A stretch of 64,000 nucleotides of DNA from Sphingobium chungbukense (GTDB lineage Bacteria; Pseudomonadota; Alphaproteobacteria; Sphingomonadales; Sphingomonadaceae): NCBI RefSeq assembly GCF_001005725.1, contig NZ_LBIC01000013.1:1-64000 (forward strand). Reading direction: 5' to 3'. Within the stretch, counting starts at the first letter, position 1; each line of letters opens with the position of its first letter. Under the pieces are notes generated by a model that saw only the letters and a list, made by a program, of their open reading frames with translations, was not told the DNA's origin and did not search any database. Positions 9,452 through 16,666 of this stretch are shown here, piece by piece. A program made the position numbers and the translations under genes.

Positions 9452-9859
9452 ATGCACAATCTCGTCATCCTCGCCGGCAATGTCGGCGCCACGCCCGAAG
9501 CCCGCACCACCCAAGGCGGCACCCGCATCACGCATTTCAGCCTCGCCACCTCGCGTCCGAAGCGCGACAGCAACGGCAAGATCCTCCGCGACGACAACAA
9601 CCGCCGGCTCGAGGATACCGAATGGCACCGGATCACCTGCTTCAACGGGGTCGGCAAGACGGTCGAGCAGTATGTCGACAAGGGCATGAAGGTCATGGTC
9701 CGTGGCCGCATTCACTACACCCGCTGGACCGACAACGAGAATATCGAGCGCTACGGCGTCGAGATCATCGCCGATGAGGTGACCTTCCTCACCCGCGCCA
9801 AGGCGAACGACAATGCGGGCGGCGGCCACGAGCCCGAGGATGATGAAATCCCATTCTGA
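9452..9859 (+). CDS. ssb: Single-stranded DNA-binding protein
   Basis: The 135-residue protein begins at ATG 9452 (MHNLVILAGNVGATPEAR) and shows the OB-fold pattern of bacterial SSB: TRITHFSLATS, TEWHRITCFN, YVDKGMKVMVRGRIHYTRW, and the conserved acidic tip DDEIPF at the C-terminus that recruits repair and replication proteins. It is short with a very short linker, as in plasmid and ICE copies, so it is probably the element's own SSB, coating transferred DNA in the recipient. The open frame extends upstream to 9305 but without family sequence. Its neighbours are other establishment-type genes. Confidence 0.95.
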   Translation: MHNLVILAGNVGATPEARTTQGGTRITHFSLATSRPKRDSNGKILRDDNNRRLEDTEWHRITCFNGVGKTVEQYVDKGMKVMVRGRIHYTRWTDNENIERYGVEIIADEVTFLTRAKANDNAGGGHEPEDDEIPF

Positions 9860-9872
9860 AATCAGTCCCATC

Positions 9873-9899
9873 AGGCCCGGCGGCCTCGCCGCCGGGCCT
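9873..9899. terminator. Bidirectional hairpin terminator between ssb and the thermonuclease gene
   Basis: Perfect 12-bp arms, AGGCCCGGCGGC at 9873-9884 and its complement at 9888-9899, enclose a CTC loop. ATTTCCC follows on the plus strand. It sits between the convergent ends of ssb and the minus-strand nuclease-like gene. Confidence 0.75.
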
Positions 9900-9934
9900 A
9901 TTTCCCTGCTCGGGCGGGAAAGGAGGCAAGCGGA

Positions 9935-10405
9935 TCAGCGGGATCGGCATCGCCCTTGGGCATAGCGATCCCAGCGCAGCACGGTGCCGGTGCGGATCAT
10001 GGCGCAGCTCAGGTCGCCGATAGAGGGCGCGGCGCACCAGGCACCGGTCCTGTTGCCGCGTGCGTTGCCGGTTGAAAGGCAGCGCATGGTGGGACCATCG
10101 ACCATAATGTGGCCCGTGCTGGTCCGCCCCTGAGCGCCGCCGAGCAGATTAACAAGAGCGTCACGGGCGGCGAGGGCGCTCGCCTCGGGGCAGGGCTGAC
10201 CTGGCCGGCAACTGCCGTCCATCTCGCGAGCCGCAATTCCGGCGAGACGGACATGCACACCTTCGCGGCACCAGATCGGTCCATCTCCATCCCAGACGCG
10301 CGTCGGTGTGCAGGCGAAAACCTGACCATCGGGAATGACGGTGGCGGCAAGCAGGAGTGCGAACAGCATCGCGGCGACGCTAGCCCAGCGGCGCGTGCTT
10401 GTCAT
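9935..10405 (-). CDS. Secreted thermonuclease-like (SNase) protein
   Basis: From ATG 10405 the product is 156 residues with a signal peptide (MTSTRRWASVAAMLFALLLAA then a VFACTP region). The mature part matches the staphylococcal nuclease fold: TRVWDGDGPIWC, then VRLAGIAAREMDG with the arginine and glutamate positions of the active site, and an EASALAARDAL helix. Such periplasmic nucleases are frequent in conjugative elements. The cysteine-rich C-terminus (CAAPSIGDLSCAM) suggests disulfides. A longer start at 10501 is possible but places extra residues before the signal peptide. It converges with ssb. Confidence 0.8.
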   Translation of the reverse strand: MTSTRRWASVAAMLFALLLAATVIPDGQVFACTPTRVWDGDGPIWCREGVHVRLAGIAAREMDGSCRPGQPCPEASALAARDALVNLLGGAQGRTSTGHIMVDGPTMRCLSTGNARGNRTGAWCAAPSIGDLSCAMIRTGTVLRWDRYAQGRCRSR

Positions 10406-10574
10406 GGGTATGCCATCGTCGGACCGGCGGGGCGGGGTGACCGCCTGGGCAAAAGTCGGCGGGATCATGGGGGCCTGGCCGGCGGGTCCACCCGCTCTCA
10501 ATCGGGCGCAATCCTTGGTCCGACCAGCGGCCTAATGCGATCAACCCGTAAGGGGTCCGGTCGCTGCGCTACGG

Positions 10575-10597
10575 CTTTTTGGGCTGCGCCAAAAAAG
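10575..10597. repeat. T/A-rich inverted repeat in the leader of the 54-aa gene
   Basis: CTTTTTGG (10575-10582) and CCAAAAAAG (10589-10597) form a hairpin with a GCTGCG loop, about 80 bp before the small gene. On either strand it resembles a factor-independent terminator, so it may act as an attenuator or insulate the two divergent genes. Confidence 0.45.
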
Positions 10598-10674
10598 TGA
10601 TCGCGGCCGCCGGCCGGACACATCGGGCGCCAGTCGAGCGGGGCGGACCCGCCGGCGCGCAAAGGAACCCCGAC

Positions 10675-10839
10675 ATGTTCACCGACATTGCAACCGCTCG
10701 TCGTCACGCCTTCAGTCTCTCGCGCAGCCTCATGGTGGTCACCTTCGTCATCGCGATCGGGCAGCAATATGGGGTCATCACCGCAGAGGATGCGGACGGC
10801 AGCGTTGCCCTGGTGGCCGAATATGATCCATTCGCCTGA
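10675..10839 (+). CDS. Conserved-type small protein, 54 aa
   Basis: The start is ATG 10675, preceded by AAAGGAACCCCGAC, and the product has one hydrophobic stretch (LMVVTFVIAIGQQYGVI) followed by an acidic tail ending in AEYDPFA. I do not recognise a named family. Its own leader, ribosome site and immediately following terminator hairpin support a real gene. Location among establishment genes suggests an element maintenance role, not more. Confidence 0.6.
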   Translation: MFTDIATARRHAFSLSRSLMVVTFVIAIGQQYGVITAEDADGSVALVAEYDPFA

Positions 10840-10847
10840 TGGCTTCT

Positions 10848-10868
10848 CCGGGAGCCTACGGCTCCCGG
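10848..10868 (+). terminator. Hairpin terminator after the 54-aa gene
   Basis: Nine-bp arms CCGGGAGCC (10848-10856) and GGCTCCCGG (10860-10868) with a TAC loop lie 9 bp after the stop and are followed by CTTTGCC. Confidence 0.65.
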
Positions 10869-10932
10869 CTTTGCCATGGAGGGCGTGTCATTGATTCAAG
10901 GAAAATAAAGGCGGCAGCGCTAGGCGTTTGGC

Positions 10933-11454
10933 ATGGATGAAGGTGCGCCAATCGAAATTGCCAACGATGATCCCTTGTGGAACCAGGCGATCCAAGATGT
11001 GAACGCGTGGCGCGGCGCGTGTTTGCAGCATTTCTCGGCGGCTGAAGCGGCCGTCACCGAAACGCTGCTCCTTCTCAAGGCCATTCCGGGTCGAGGGGAG
11101 ACAGTACGGCTGCGGCATTTGATCGGTCAGCGGTTCGATGACCTCAGCAAACTTATCGAGGCAGAAGGCGCTTTCGCTCAAGAAGGCAAGGCGGCCGCCA
11201 AGGCCCTTTCGGATCTCCGCACACTCGAGGGCCTACGGTCGTTTCTTGCCCATGGTCAGGCCAAGATCGCGCTCGAGCGAACCGGAAAATGGATCGTGAT
11301 CTTGCGCCATGTCTCGATCCGCGGGCAGCAGGCTGAACGCCTGATGCTGCTTTTCGAGCAAGCCGAAGCCGAAGAAAGGCTCGCCGATCTGAAGCGCAAA
11401 AGCCAGAAGCTGTGCTCTGTTCTCGGCAATTTCCGGCGAATCGTGAAGAGCTGA
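10933..11454 (+). CDS. Uncharacterised 173-aa helical protein with RX4H motif
   Basis: The start ATG 10933 gives MDEGAPIEIANDDPLW. The protein is almost entirely helical; residues about 97-105 read LRSFLAHGQ, an R-x4-H motif like that of HEPN ribonucleases, followed by a beta-like ALERTGKWIVIL stretch and a charged C-terminal coiled coil. No toxin partner is adjacent: the next gene is the convergent OLD nuclease 293 bp away. A HEPN RNase or an element-borne abortive infection factor is an inference from the motif only; it could equally be a structural protein. Confidence 0.5.
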   Translation: MDEGAPIEIANDDPLWNQAIQDVNAWRGACLQHFSAAEAAVTETLLLLKAIPGRGETVRLRHLIGQRFDDLSKLIEAEGAFAQEGKAAAKALSDLRTLEGLRSFLAHGQAKIALERTGKWIVILRHVSIRGQQAERLMLLFEQAEAEERLADLKRKSQKLCSVLGNFRRIVKS

Positions 11455-11747
11455 ACGGGCGGCTCCGGCGATGCCGGACCGGGCTCTAGGCTTCGCCCTG
11501 AGCCTTGGATTTCCAAGTCTCAGCCCATTCGGGTGACGATCCCTGCCGTGAGCGGTGCGTCGGGGTAGGCCGCGCACCGCTCGTGCGGCGTCGTCATGTA
11601 CCAAAGAGGCGCTCGGCGAGATCATGGATTGCCTGACTATCAAAGCCGGAATCCTTGGTCTGGTTTATTGCTTCCGCGAGCGTCATGTAGCCTTGGTCCG
11701 ATGCGATCAGCCGTTAAAGGAGGCGCCAACAGTCCAAACTGGTCGGT

Positions 11748-13601
11748 TCAGGCGACCCGGTCGCGAACTGCTTGAAGCCAGCCCAATATCTCGCCGCCGG
11801 GGTCGGTCTGCCCAAGATGGGCAATACTCATTCGCGCTGAGGCTCCGTTGTTCAGCCGGCTCTTGGCTCGCGACGACTTCTTACCCTGTTTTTCCACTGA
11901 AAGGCCCGCCCAGTCGGTGGCACCGCTGGCTGTGTGCACGGTTTCCGCGACAATTGCTGGAACGTCGCACCAGTCAGTGAAGGTGACCTCAATGTTGTAG
12001 TCGGGTTGGTATTCCGCGACGATACAATCGGGATGCAGGTAGTTTTCCATCTCGCGCTTCGTGGTCAGAAAGGCTATGTCGGCTCCACCTCGTGCATTCA
12101 CCTTCTGAACAGCGTCAGCGTATTTTGGGTTCACCTGATCGTCCCGATCATAGATGTGCACCTCTACCATGCCCGCATGGGCAAGGTAGCGGCGGTCCAC
12201 CCACTGCTTGAGTGTGCTGCCGCCAGTCGGAACAAAAGCGATCCGATGATCCTCCAAATCTACCAAATCCGCATGTGCGGACCTATAGATACGGGCCACG
12301 TTGGTAAGAAATGTGACGTCGTGGGGTCCCTCCACGAATATTGCCACTTTTGCGCGCTTGTCTGGTAGTACGCCGAGGCTGTCGGCGACTTTCTCGAGAA
12401 CCGCATCCGTACCCTCTTCAACCTGGGTATGGCCATCGTCATTGCGGCTTATGAAGCGAATTGACGAGGTCGGCAGCAAACTTGCAATCGCGGGAACATG
12501 GGTCGTCATCAGAACCTGGGTGTTCGGGTCCTCAGCAAGCGCCAATAGTGCCCGGACAAGCATGATCTGATTGTTGGGATGCTGTGAGCTTTCCGGCTCC
12601 TCGATCGCGTAGATCACGCGACGCGTCGAGCTCTCGGCCCGCCGGCGCTCCACTTCCGCCCGGAAGAAGTTCAGCAGGATCAGACGACGCACGCCGCTGC
12701 CACGCTTATTTATCGGAATCTGATCGTCGCCTGTCAGGCTCAACTTGAACGAATCCCACTTCGGCTCCGCCTTGAATGTGGGGGTAAGTTGCTGTGCCAG
12801 CAGCGGATCCATTTCGCGAAGCTTCGCCAATGTACGCTGCGCTACGTCCATGACGCTCGTCTGCACCTTCAGCTTAATCTGTTCGAGCTCGGCCTCAATC
12901 TCCTTCATGGCAGCGGCAACAGCTATCTTCATGGGATCGGCAACTTCGCGATCGTCGTCGGTGCTCGCGCGATCTGCTTGGAAAAGCGCGAACGTCGGCA
13001 ACTCTCGTTGCAGCTGTACCCAAACCTTCTTAGCCTCATCCTCGGCGAGAGGGACTAGCCGGATCTCCAGGTCGCCGACACCGACACGGTCGCGTATGGC
13101 AGCGCGCAATGCCACGTTCGAGCGCTTATCAACGCCGGTCAAATCTGCTCCAACGGACGCGGCCCTTTCTTTTAGCGCTGTATTTTTCAGCTGCAGAAGG
13201 TCCGCCAGCTCAGCTGCGGACGGGTGAAGTGCCCGGGCGAAGACCTCCTCCTTCGGTTTGGCTCCCTTACAGTCGAAACGCTTCACGATTTCCAGTAGGC
13301 CCTCGCAGTTCAGCAAATACTCGGCCTCCAGAGATGTCTGCGACTGCTCGTCCAGCGTGAGCGCGTTGGGAAATTCGTCGAAAGTGCAGCTGATCTCGAC
13401 GACTTTGTCGGCGCCATGAACGCACGGATCGGCTTGGTCCAGCTTCACGACCTGCTGGTTGAAGAAAATCTCCAACGCTTCGAGCACCGTGCTTTTGCCT
13501 ACATCGTTCCGGCCCATGACCGTGGTGAAGTCGTCTATCTTGACTGTCACTCGATCTCGATATGATCGGAAGTTGTGTAGGCTTACCGAAGCCAACTTCA
13601 T
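11748..13601 (-). CDS. OLD-family ATP-dependent endonuclease (AAA ATPase plus TOPRIM)
   Basis: The chosen start is ATG 13601 behind GGGGGATTCT, giving 617 residues; a frame 12 codons longer lacks a ribosome site. Domains: an SMC-like ATPase with Walker A GRNDVGKST (30-38), signature region GSGVRR (about 302), Walker B/D-loop YAIEEPESSQHP (about 332-342) and H-loop TTHVP; then a TOPRIM domain with FVEGPHD (about 422-428) and IYDRDD (about 483-488). OLD nucleases act in phage exclusion. No UvrD-like helicase of the Gabija type is next to it, so it looks like a stand-alone class 1 OLD. Upstream is the leader of DUF3768. Confidence 0.85.
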   Translation of the reverse strand: MKLASVSLHNFRSYRDRVTVKIDDFTTVMGRNDVGKSTVLEALEIFFNQQVVKLDQADPCVHGADKVVEISCTFDEFPNALTLDEQSQTSLEAEYLLNCEGLLEIVKRFDCKGAKPKEEVFARALHPSAAELADLLQLKNTALKERAASVGADLTGVDKRSNVALRAAIRDRVGVGDLEIRLVPLAEDEAKKVWVQLQRELPTFALFQADRASTDDDREVADPMKIAVAAAMKEIEAELEQIKLKVQTSVMDVAQRTLAKLREMDPLLAQQLTPTFKAEPKWDSFKLSLTGDDQIPINKRGSGVRRLILLNFFRAEVERRRAESSTRRVIYAIEEPESSQHPNNQIMLVRALLALAEDPNTQVLMTTHVPAIASLLPTSSIRFISRNDDGHTQVEEGTDAVLEKVADSLGVLPDKRAKVAIFVEGPHDVTFLTNVARIYRSAHADLVDLEDHRIAFVPTGGSTLKQWVDRRYLAHAGMVEVHIYDRDDQVNPKYADAVQKVNARGGADIAFLTTKREMENYLHPDCIVAEYQPDYNIEVTFTDWCDVPAIVAETVHTASGATDWAGLSVEKQGKKSSRAKSRLNNGASARMSIAHLGQTDPGGEILGWLQAVRDRVA

Positions 13602-13953
13602 AGAATCCCCCGTGTCCCGCTGAATGGCGTCCCTCATCGTAAATAACTGGCATCATTTCCCGAAGTCTATTTTGAGGACGGCGACCGGGTTCCAGAGCTG
13701 CAGCTTAACGGGGCGGCCGATGGCTCGTGGTGATGAGGCAAACATGACTTCGCACGGCATTAGCGCAACACGCCATCGGTCCTCTTCCGTTGTCGGCTTC
13801 CTGGTCGGCGCGCGGGGCCGAGCAAGCCCGCATAGGCGGGCTTCTCCACTGCGTTGCGACCCTCCGGGTGCACGACCCCGCTATGACGCCGCCCTTGGGG
13901 CGCCTGTCGGAAGGCCCCGATGGGCGGGGCTAATCCAGACCGGAGTCACAGCC
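13602..13953. other. 352-bp non-coding stretch; leader of DUF3768 with three hairpins
   Basis: The left end carries the OLD gene's promoter region. The right half is a structured leader: AAGCCCGC/GCGGGCTT at 13824-13843, CGCCC-TTG-GGGCG at 13890-13902 and GCCCC/GGGGC at 13914-13930. No gene is called; the open frame upstream of 13954 lacks family sequence. Confidence 0.5.
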
Positions 13954-14346
13954 ATGCCGCAGCCTTCTCAACAATCGTCAGACCGAGCCGACCGGATCGA
14001 CCGCATCGCCGCACTGAATGACAGCCTGCGGAGATCTATTTGCAGCCCTGGCCGAAACCAAATGGTCATGACCGCGGGCGTTGCCGCGCTGGTCGGGGAT
14101 GTTTCCCTCTTCCGCGGATTTCGCAGACGCGCTGAGATCCTGCGCACGGTGCGAAACTATGACAGCTTCAATTCCGACAACGATCCATTGGGCGAGCATG
14201 ATTTTGGTCGCTTCGAATATGACAGCGCCGTTCTCTACTGGAAGATCGACTATTATGATCTCGAGCTTGCCTGGGGCTCACCCGATCCAGCCAATCCCGA
14301 CGTCACCACTCGGGTTCTGACGATCCTACTCGCCGAAGAATATTGA
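13954..14346 (+). CDS. DUF3768 domain-containing protein
   Basis: From ATG 13954 the product is 130 residues. The core NQMVMTAGVAALVGD..., FNSDNDPLGEHDFGRFEYD and WKIDYYDLELAWGSPDPANP is the pattern of DUF3768, a small family found on alphaproteobacterial plasmids and ICEs, and ends with a conserved RVLTILLAEEY. Function is unknown. It follows its own three-hairpin leader and is closed by a strong hairpin, so it is probably monocistronic. The open frame continues upstream to 13624 but that part is leader. Confidence 0.85.
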   Translation: MPQPSQQSSDRADRIDRIAALNDSLRRSICSPGRNQMVMTAGVAALVGDVSLFRGFRRRAEILRTVRNYDSFNSDNDPLGEHDFGRFEYDSAVLYWKIDYYDLELAWGSPDPANPDVTTRVLTILLAEEY

Positions 14347-14350
14347 TCGG

Positions 14351-14384
14351 CACGGCCATCCCCCTGACCGGGGGGATGGCCGTG
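14351..14384 (+). terminator. Strong hairpin after DUF3768
   Basis: Perfect 14-bp arms CACGGCCATCCCCC (14351-14364) and its complement (14371-14384) enclose TGACCG, 4 bp after the stop. No T run follows on the plus strand, so it may stabilise mRNA or act as a Rho-assisted terminator. It lies directly beside the candidate parS palindrome. Confidence 0.6.
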
Positions 14385-14387
14385 AAA

Positions 14388-14405
14388 AGTCTGCTTGAGC
14401 AGACT
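14388..14405. promoter_or_regulatory. Candidate ParB-binding palindrome, copy 1
   Basis: AGTCTGCTTGAGCAGACT consists of 8-bp arms around TG. The exact reverse complement, AGTCTGCTCAAGCAGACT, recurs at 16576-16593, so the two copies bracket the 58-aa gene, parA and parB. Paired palindromes flanking parAB are expected of centromere (parS) or ParB/ParA operator sites. The sequence is unlike the chromosomal parS consensus, as expected for an element-specific ParB. Confidence 0.55.
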
Positions 14406-14529
14406 GCGCGCAAAGGATGTCCACGCGCCAAGCGCGCTCGGGGAGGGGAGGGCGCACCGGAGCGTCGCCCCCGGGCCGGTGCAAAGCTGTGAGCCGACGC
14501 GGGATCAGACCATTTGAGGAGTTACCGCC

Positions 14530-14706
14530 ATGTCCGCCTATTTCGCCGCCCATCCCGATCACGCGATCCTCTTTGCGTTCGGCTGTTTTGCGCTCACCGT
14601 CTACCTGTTCCGCTATGTCGGTCCCGGCATTGGCGGTGGCGGCGACTGGTCATCGCGAGACCATTACGAGCGCAATCTGCGCGACGGTCCGGACGACTAT
14701 TGTTGA
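14530..14706 (+). CDS. Small membrane protein (58 aa) preceding parA
   Basis: The frame ATG 14530 (MSAYFAAHPDHAIL) to TGA 14706 encodes one hydrophobic segment (about 12-32, LFAFGCFALTVYLFRYVG), a glycine-rich turn and a charged tail ending DGPDDYC. It is preceded by GAGGAGTTACCGCC, a good ribosome site (TGAGGAG). It ends 13 bp before parA, so the two are probably cotranscribed. I do not recognise the family. The context suggests a membrane-associated accessory of the partition or transfer region, which is inference. Confidence 0.6.
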   Translation: MSAYFAAHPDHAILFAFGCFALTVYLFRYVGPGIGGGGDWSSRDHYERNLRDGPDDYC

Positions 14707-14719
14707 GCTGGCCGTACCG

Positions 14720-15484
14720 ATGAGAACGATCGCCGTGAGCCTTCTCAAGGGCGGGGTGGGCAAGACCTTTCTCGCCACGCATCTCGCCTGGTATCTGGCC
14801 GAAGCGGCAGGACGCCGGGTCGTGTTTGTCGACCTGGACCCGCAAGCTAGTTCGTCACGCCGTCTGGCCCGCGAGCGGCCGGGGGGCTTCGCGGCGGATC
14901 TCTTCGATCCATCGGCGGCTCTTGCCGCCGATGGCCAGGTCGGGCTCACTTTGCTCGCTGCCGACCAGCGTTTGCAGATGATCAAGGCGTCACAGGATGT
15001 GCGCGACTTTCTCGGTCGCTTTCCTGCGCTCGCGCCCCATTTTGACCTGTGCGTGATCGATACCGGTCCCAAATGGGACGAGTTGACCCTGAGCGCTCTC
15101 GCGGTCGCCGACGCAGTGATCGCGCCCGTCCAGGTCGCCGAAGATTCGGTCGAGTGCGCCAAGATGCTGCTGACCGCGCTGCGCAAGGCCGAGGCGGCGA
15201 GGGCAGGGCGCAAGATCGATTTCCTCGGATTGCTACCATCGATGGTTAACCCGTTCGACCGGCGCGAAATAGACAATGCCGTCAAGCTCGCCCACGCGGT
15301 GGGCGAGCGGCTGATGTTCCCGGCCTTCATCAAGGCGCGACCGACCTACAAGCATGCCGCGGAAAATCATCGGCCGGTCTGGATGGAAGGTGGTGGCGGG
15401 GCCAAGGCGGCGGCCGGGGAAATTCGGCCGATCCTCGCCGAGATCGAACGGCGGCTCGGTTCAGCGCCAGCGGCCGCCACCTGA
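14720..15484 (+). CDS. parA: ParA-family partition ATPase
   Basis: The product (254 aa, ATG 14720) has a deviant Walker A LLKGGVGKTFLA (about 8-19), FVDLDPQASSS and VIDTGPKWDELTLSALAVADAVIAPVQ, the ParA/MinD signature. Deviant Walker ATPases of this type bind DNA nonspecifically and move ParB-parS complexes for segregation. There is no N-terminal HTH, so it is a type Ib-like short ParA and autoregulation may rest on ParB or the flanking palindromes. Its stop overlaps the parB start (TGATG). A longer frame opening at 14417 is rejected since it lacks family sequence. Confidence 0.9.
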   Translation: MRTIAVSLLKGGVGKTFLATHLAWYLAEAAGRRVVFVDLDPQASSSRRLARERPGGFAADLFDPSAALAADGQVGLTLLAADQRLQMIKASQDVRDFLGRFPALAPHFDLCVIDTGPKWDELTLSALAVADAVIAPVQVAEDSVECAKMLLTALRKAEAARAGRKIDFLGLLPSMVNPFDRREIDNAVKLAHAVGERLMFPAFIKARPTYKHAAENHRPVWMEGGGGAKAAAGEIRPILAEIERRLGSAPAAAT

Positions 15485-16407
15485 TGGGTAAGTTCGACGA
15501 ACGCATCGAGGAGTTTGGCCTGCTAGTCGGCGCGCATGAAACGGCGCGCCGGGTCGAGGAAATCCCTCTGGATCGGGTCATCCCCGACCCCGGCAATCCC
15601 CGGCGCAGTTTCGACGATGACGCCCTGGCCGAGCTTGCGGCCTCTATAGCGGCCCGCGGGGTCTTGCAGCCGATCACGGTTGCGCCCGCCGACGCCGCCG
15701 GCTTGCATCGCATCCGTTTGGGCGAGCGACGCTTTCGTGCCTCCCAGCTCGCGGGCCGGGTGACGATCCCGGCGATCGTCGTGGCCGAGGGGGAGGGAAC
15801 CCATCTGCTCGCCGATCAGATCGTTGAGAACGATCAGCGTGCGAACCTTTCTTCGGTCGAGCTCGCTCGTGCGATTGCCCGTATGCTCAAGGGCGGCATG
15901 AGCCAAGTCGAAATCGCCGCTGCGCTGGGCCGCTCCAAGCAGTTCGTCTCGCTCTATGCAGCCTATGGTGACATGCCTGCCTATCTCAGGGAGGCGCTCC
16001 CGCGCGCGCCGATCCGGCTGCTCTATGACCTGCATCGCACAGCCAGGGATTATCCTGCGGAAGTCGAGGCCTATGTGGGCGCCTGGGATGAGAGCGGCGC
16101 GACATTGGCGGAAGGCGCGCGTTTCATTGCCGGGCTGAAGGGTAAGGCGGACGTTCTCAGCATCGAGGCAGCGCCGATGCAGGCCGCGGCAGTGACCGTC
16201 GCCCGTCCCCAACCGCGGGCAGGGACTGAGCCAGTCGCGCGACCAGGGGAGCAAACGCCAGAGGCCAGCCTTGCCGTTGAAGTCGATGGCCGTCCCGCGC
16301 GTCTTGTCCTCGGCCCGCGTGTTGTCGTGATCTTCGGCGATGGTTCCCGGCAAGAGATCGCGGCCGAACGACTTTGCACCGCGTCTGAGGGACGCCCGAC
16401 GCTGTGA
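15484..16407 (+). CDS. parB: ParB/RepB-family centromere-binding protein
   Basis: The 307-aa product overlaps parA by one base. It shows the ParB/Spo0J CTPase domain: IPLDRVIPDPGNPRRSFDDDALAELAASI, then GVLQPITV and RIRLGERRFRASQLAG (the GERRFRA C-motif). A helix-turn-helix follows: SQVEIAAALGRSKQFVSLYAAY (about 139-160). The C-terminus is divergent and proline- and alanine-rich before a beta-like end (RLVLGPRVVVIFGDG). It should bind the 18-bp palindromes on either side of the module. A true terminator follows 50 bp downstream. Confidence 0.9.
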   Translation: MGKFDERIEEFGLLVGAHETARRVEEIPLDRVIPDPGNPRRSFDDDALAELAASIAARGVLQPITVAPADAAGLHRIRLGERRFRASQLAGRVTIPAIVVAEGEGTHLLADQIVENDQRANLSSVELARAIARMLKGGMSQVEIAAALGRSKQFVSLYAAYGDMPAYLREALPRAPIRLLYDLHRTARDYPAEVEAYVGAWDESGATLAEGARFIAGLKGKADVLSIEAAPMQAAAVTVARPQPRAGTEPVARPGEQTPEASLAVEVDGRPARLVLGPRVVVIFGDGSRQEIAAERLCTASEGRPTL

Positions 16408-16457
16408 TGCTCTGACCCTCTTCCTCCGCGTTCGCATATCCTGTTCGCGTGTATGTC

Positions 16458-16487
16458 GGCCGCGCCCCTTTCGGGGTGCGGCCTTTT
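16458..16487 (+). terminator. Rho-independent terminator of the parAB operon
   Basis: GGCCGC-G-CCCC (16458-16468), loop TTTC, then GGGG-T-GCGGCC (16473-16483) and TTTT. A second perfect 10-bp hairpin, GGGCGGCGCC-GTT-complement at 16504-16526, follows. Confidence 0.8.
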
Positions 16488-16575
16488 GCGTAGGTCCGAG
16501 CTGGGGCGGCGCCGTTGGCGCCGCCCTTCGTGGATCAGGCGTGAATGATAGGCGCATTTTCCCAAATATGGTCGA

Positions 16576-16593
16576 AGTCTGCTCAAGCAGACT
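16576..16593. promoter_or_regulatory. Candidate ParB-binding palindrome, copy 2
   Basis: AGTCTGCTCAAGCAGACT is the exact reverse complement of the palindrome at 14388-14405. It lies between the parB terminator and the relaxosome gene, so it could serve as centromere, as operator for the mobilisation genes, or both. Confidence 0.55.
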
Positions 16594-16599
16594 ATCAGA

Positions 16600-16645
16600 T
16601 GAGTTGAGTGAAGGTGAGGGCCGGATAGGCGTGACGCCGGGGATG
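16600..16645 (-). other. Candidate origin of transfer (oriT)
   Basis: On the minus strand this stretch reads GGCGTCACGCC (an inverted repeat, 16628-16638) running into CCTATCCGGCCC (16618-16629). P-type nic regions such as that of RK2 have CCTATCCTGCCC preceded by an inverted repeat. The block lies just upstream of the RHH relaxosome gene and relaxase, the usual place. The similarity was judged by eye and has one mismatch at the base next to the expected nick, so this is a candidate only. Confidence 0.4.
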
Positions 16646-16666
16646 TATGACAATAGCCTTTGATGC

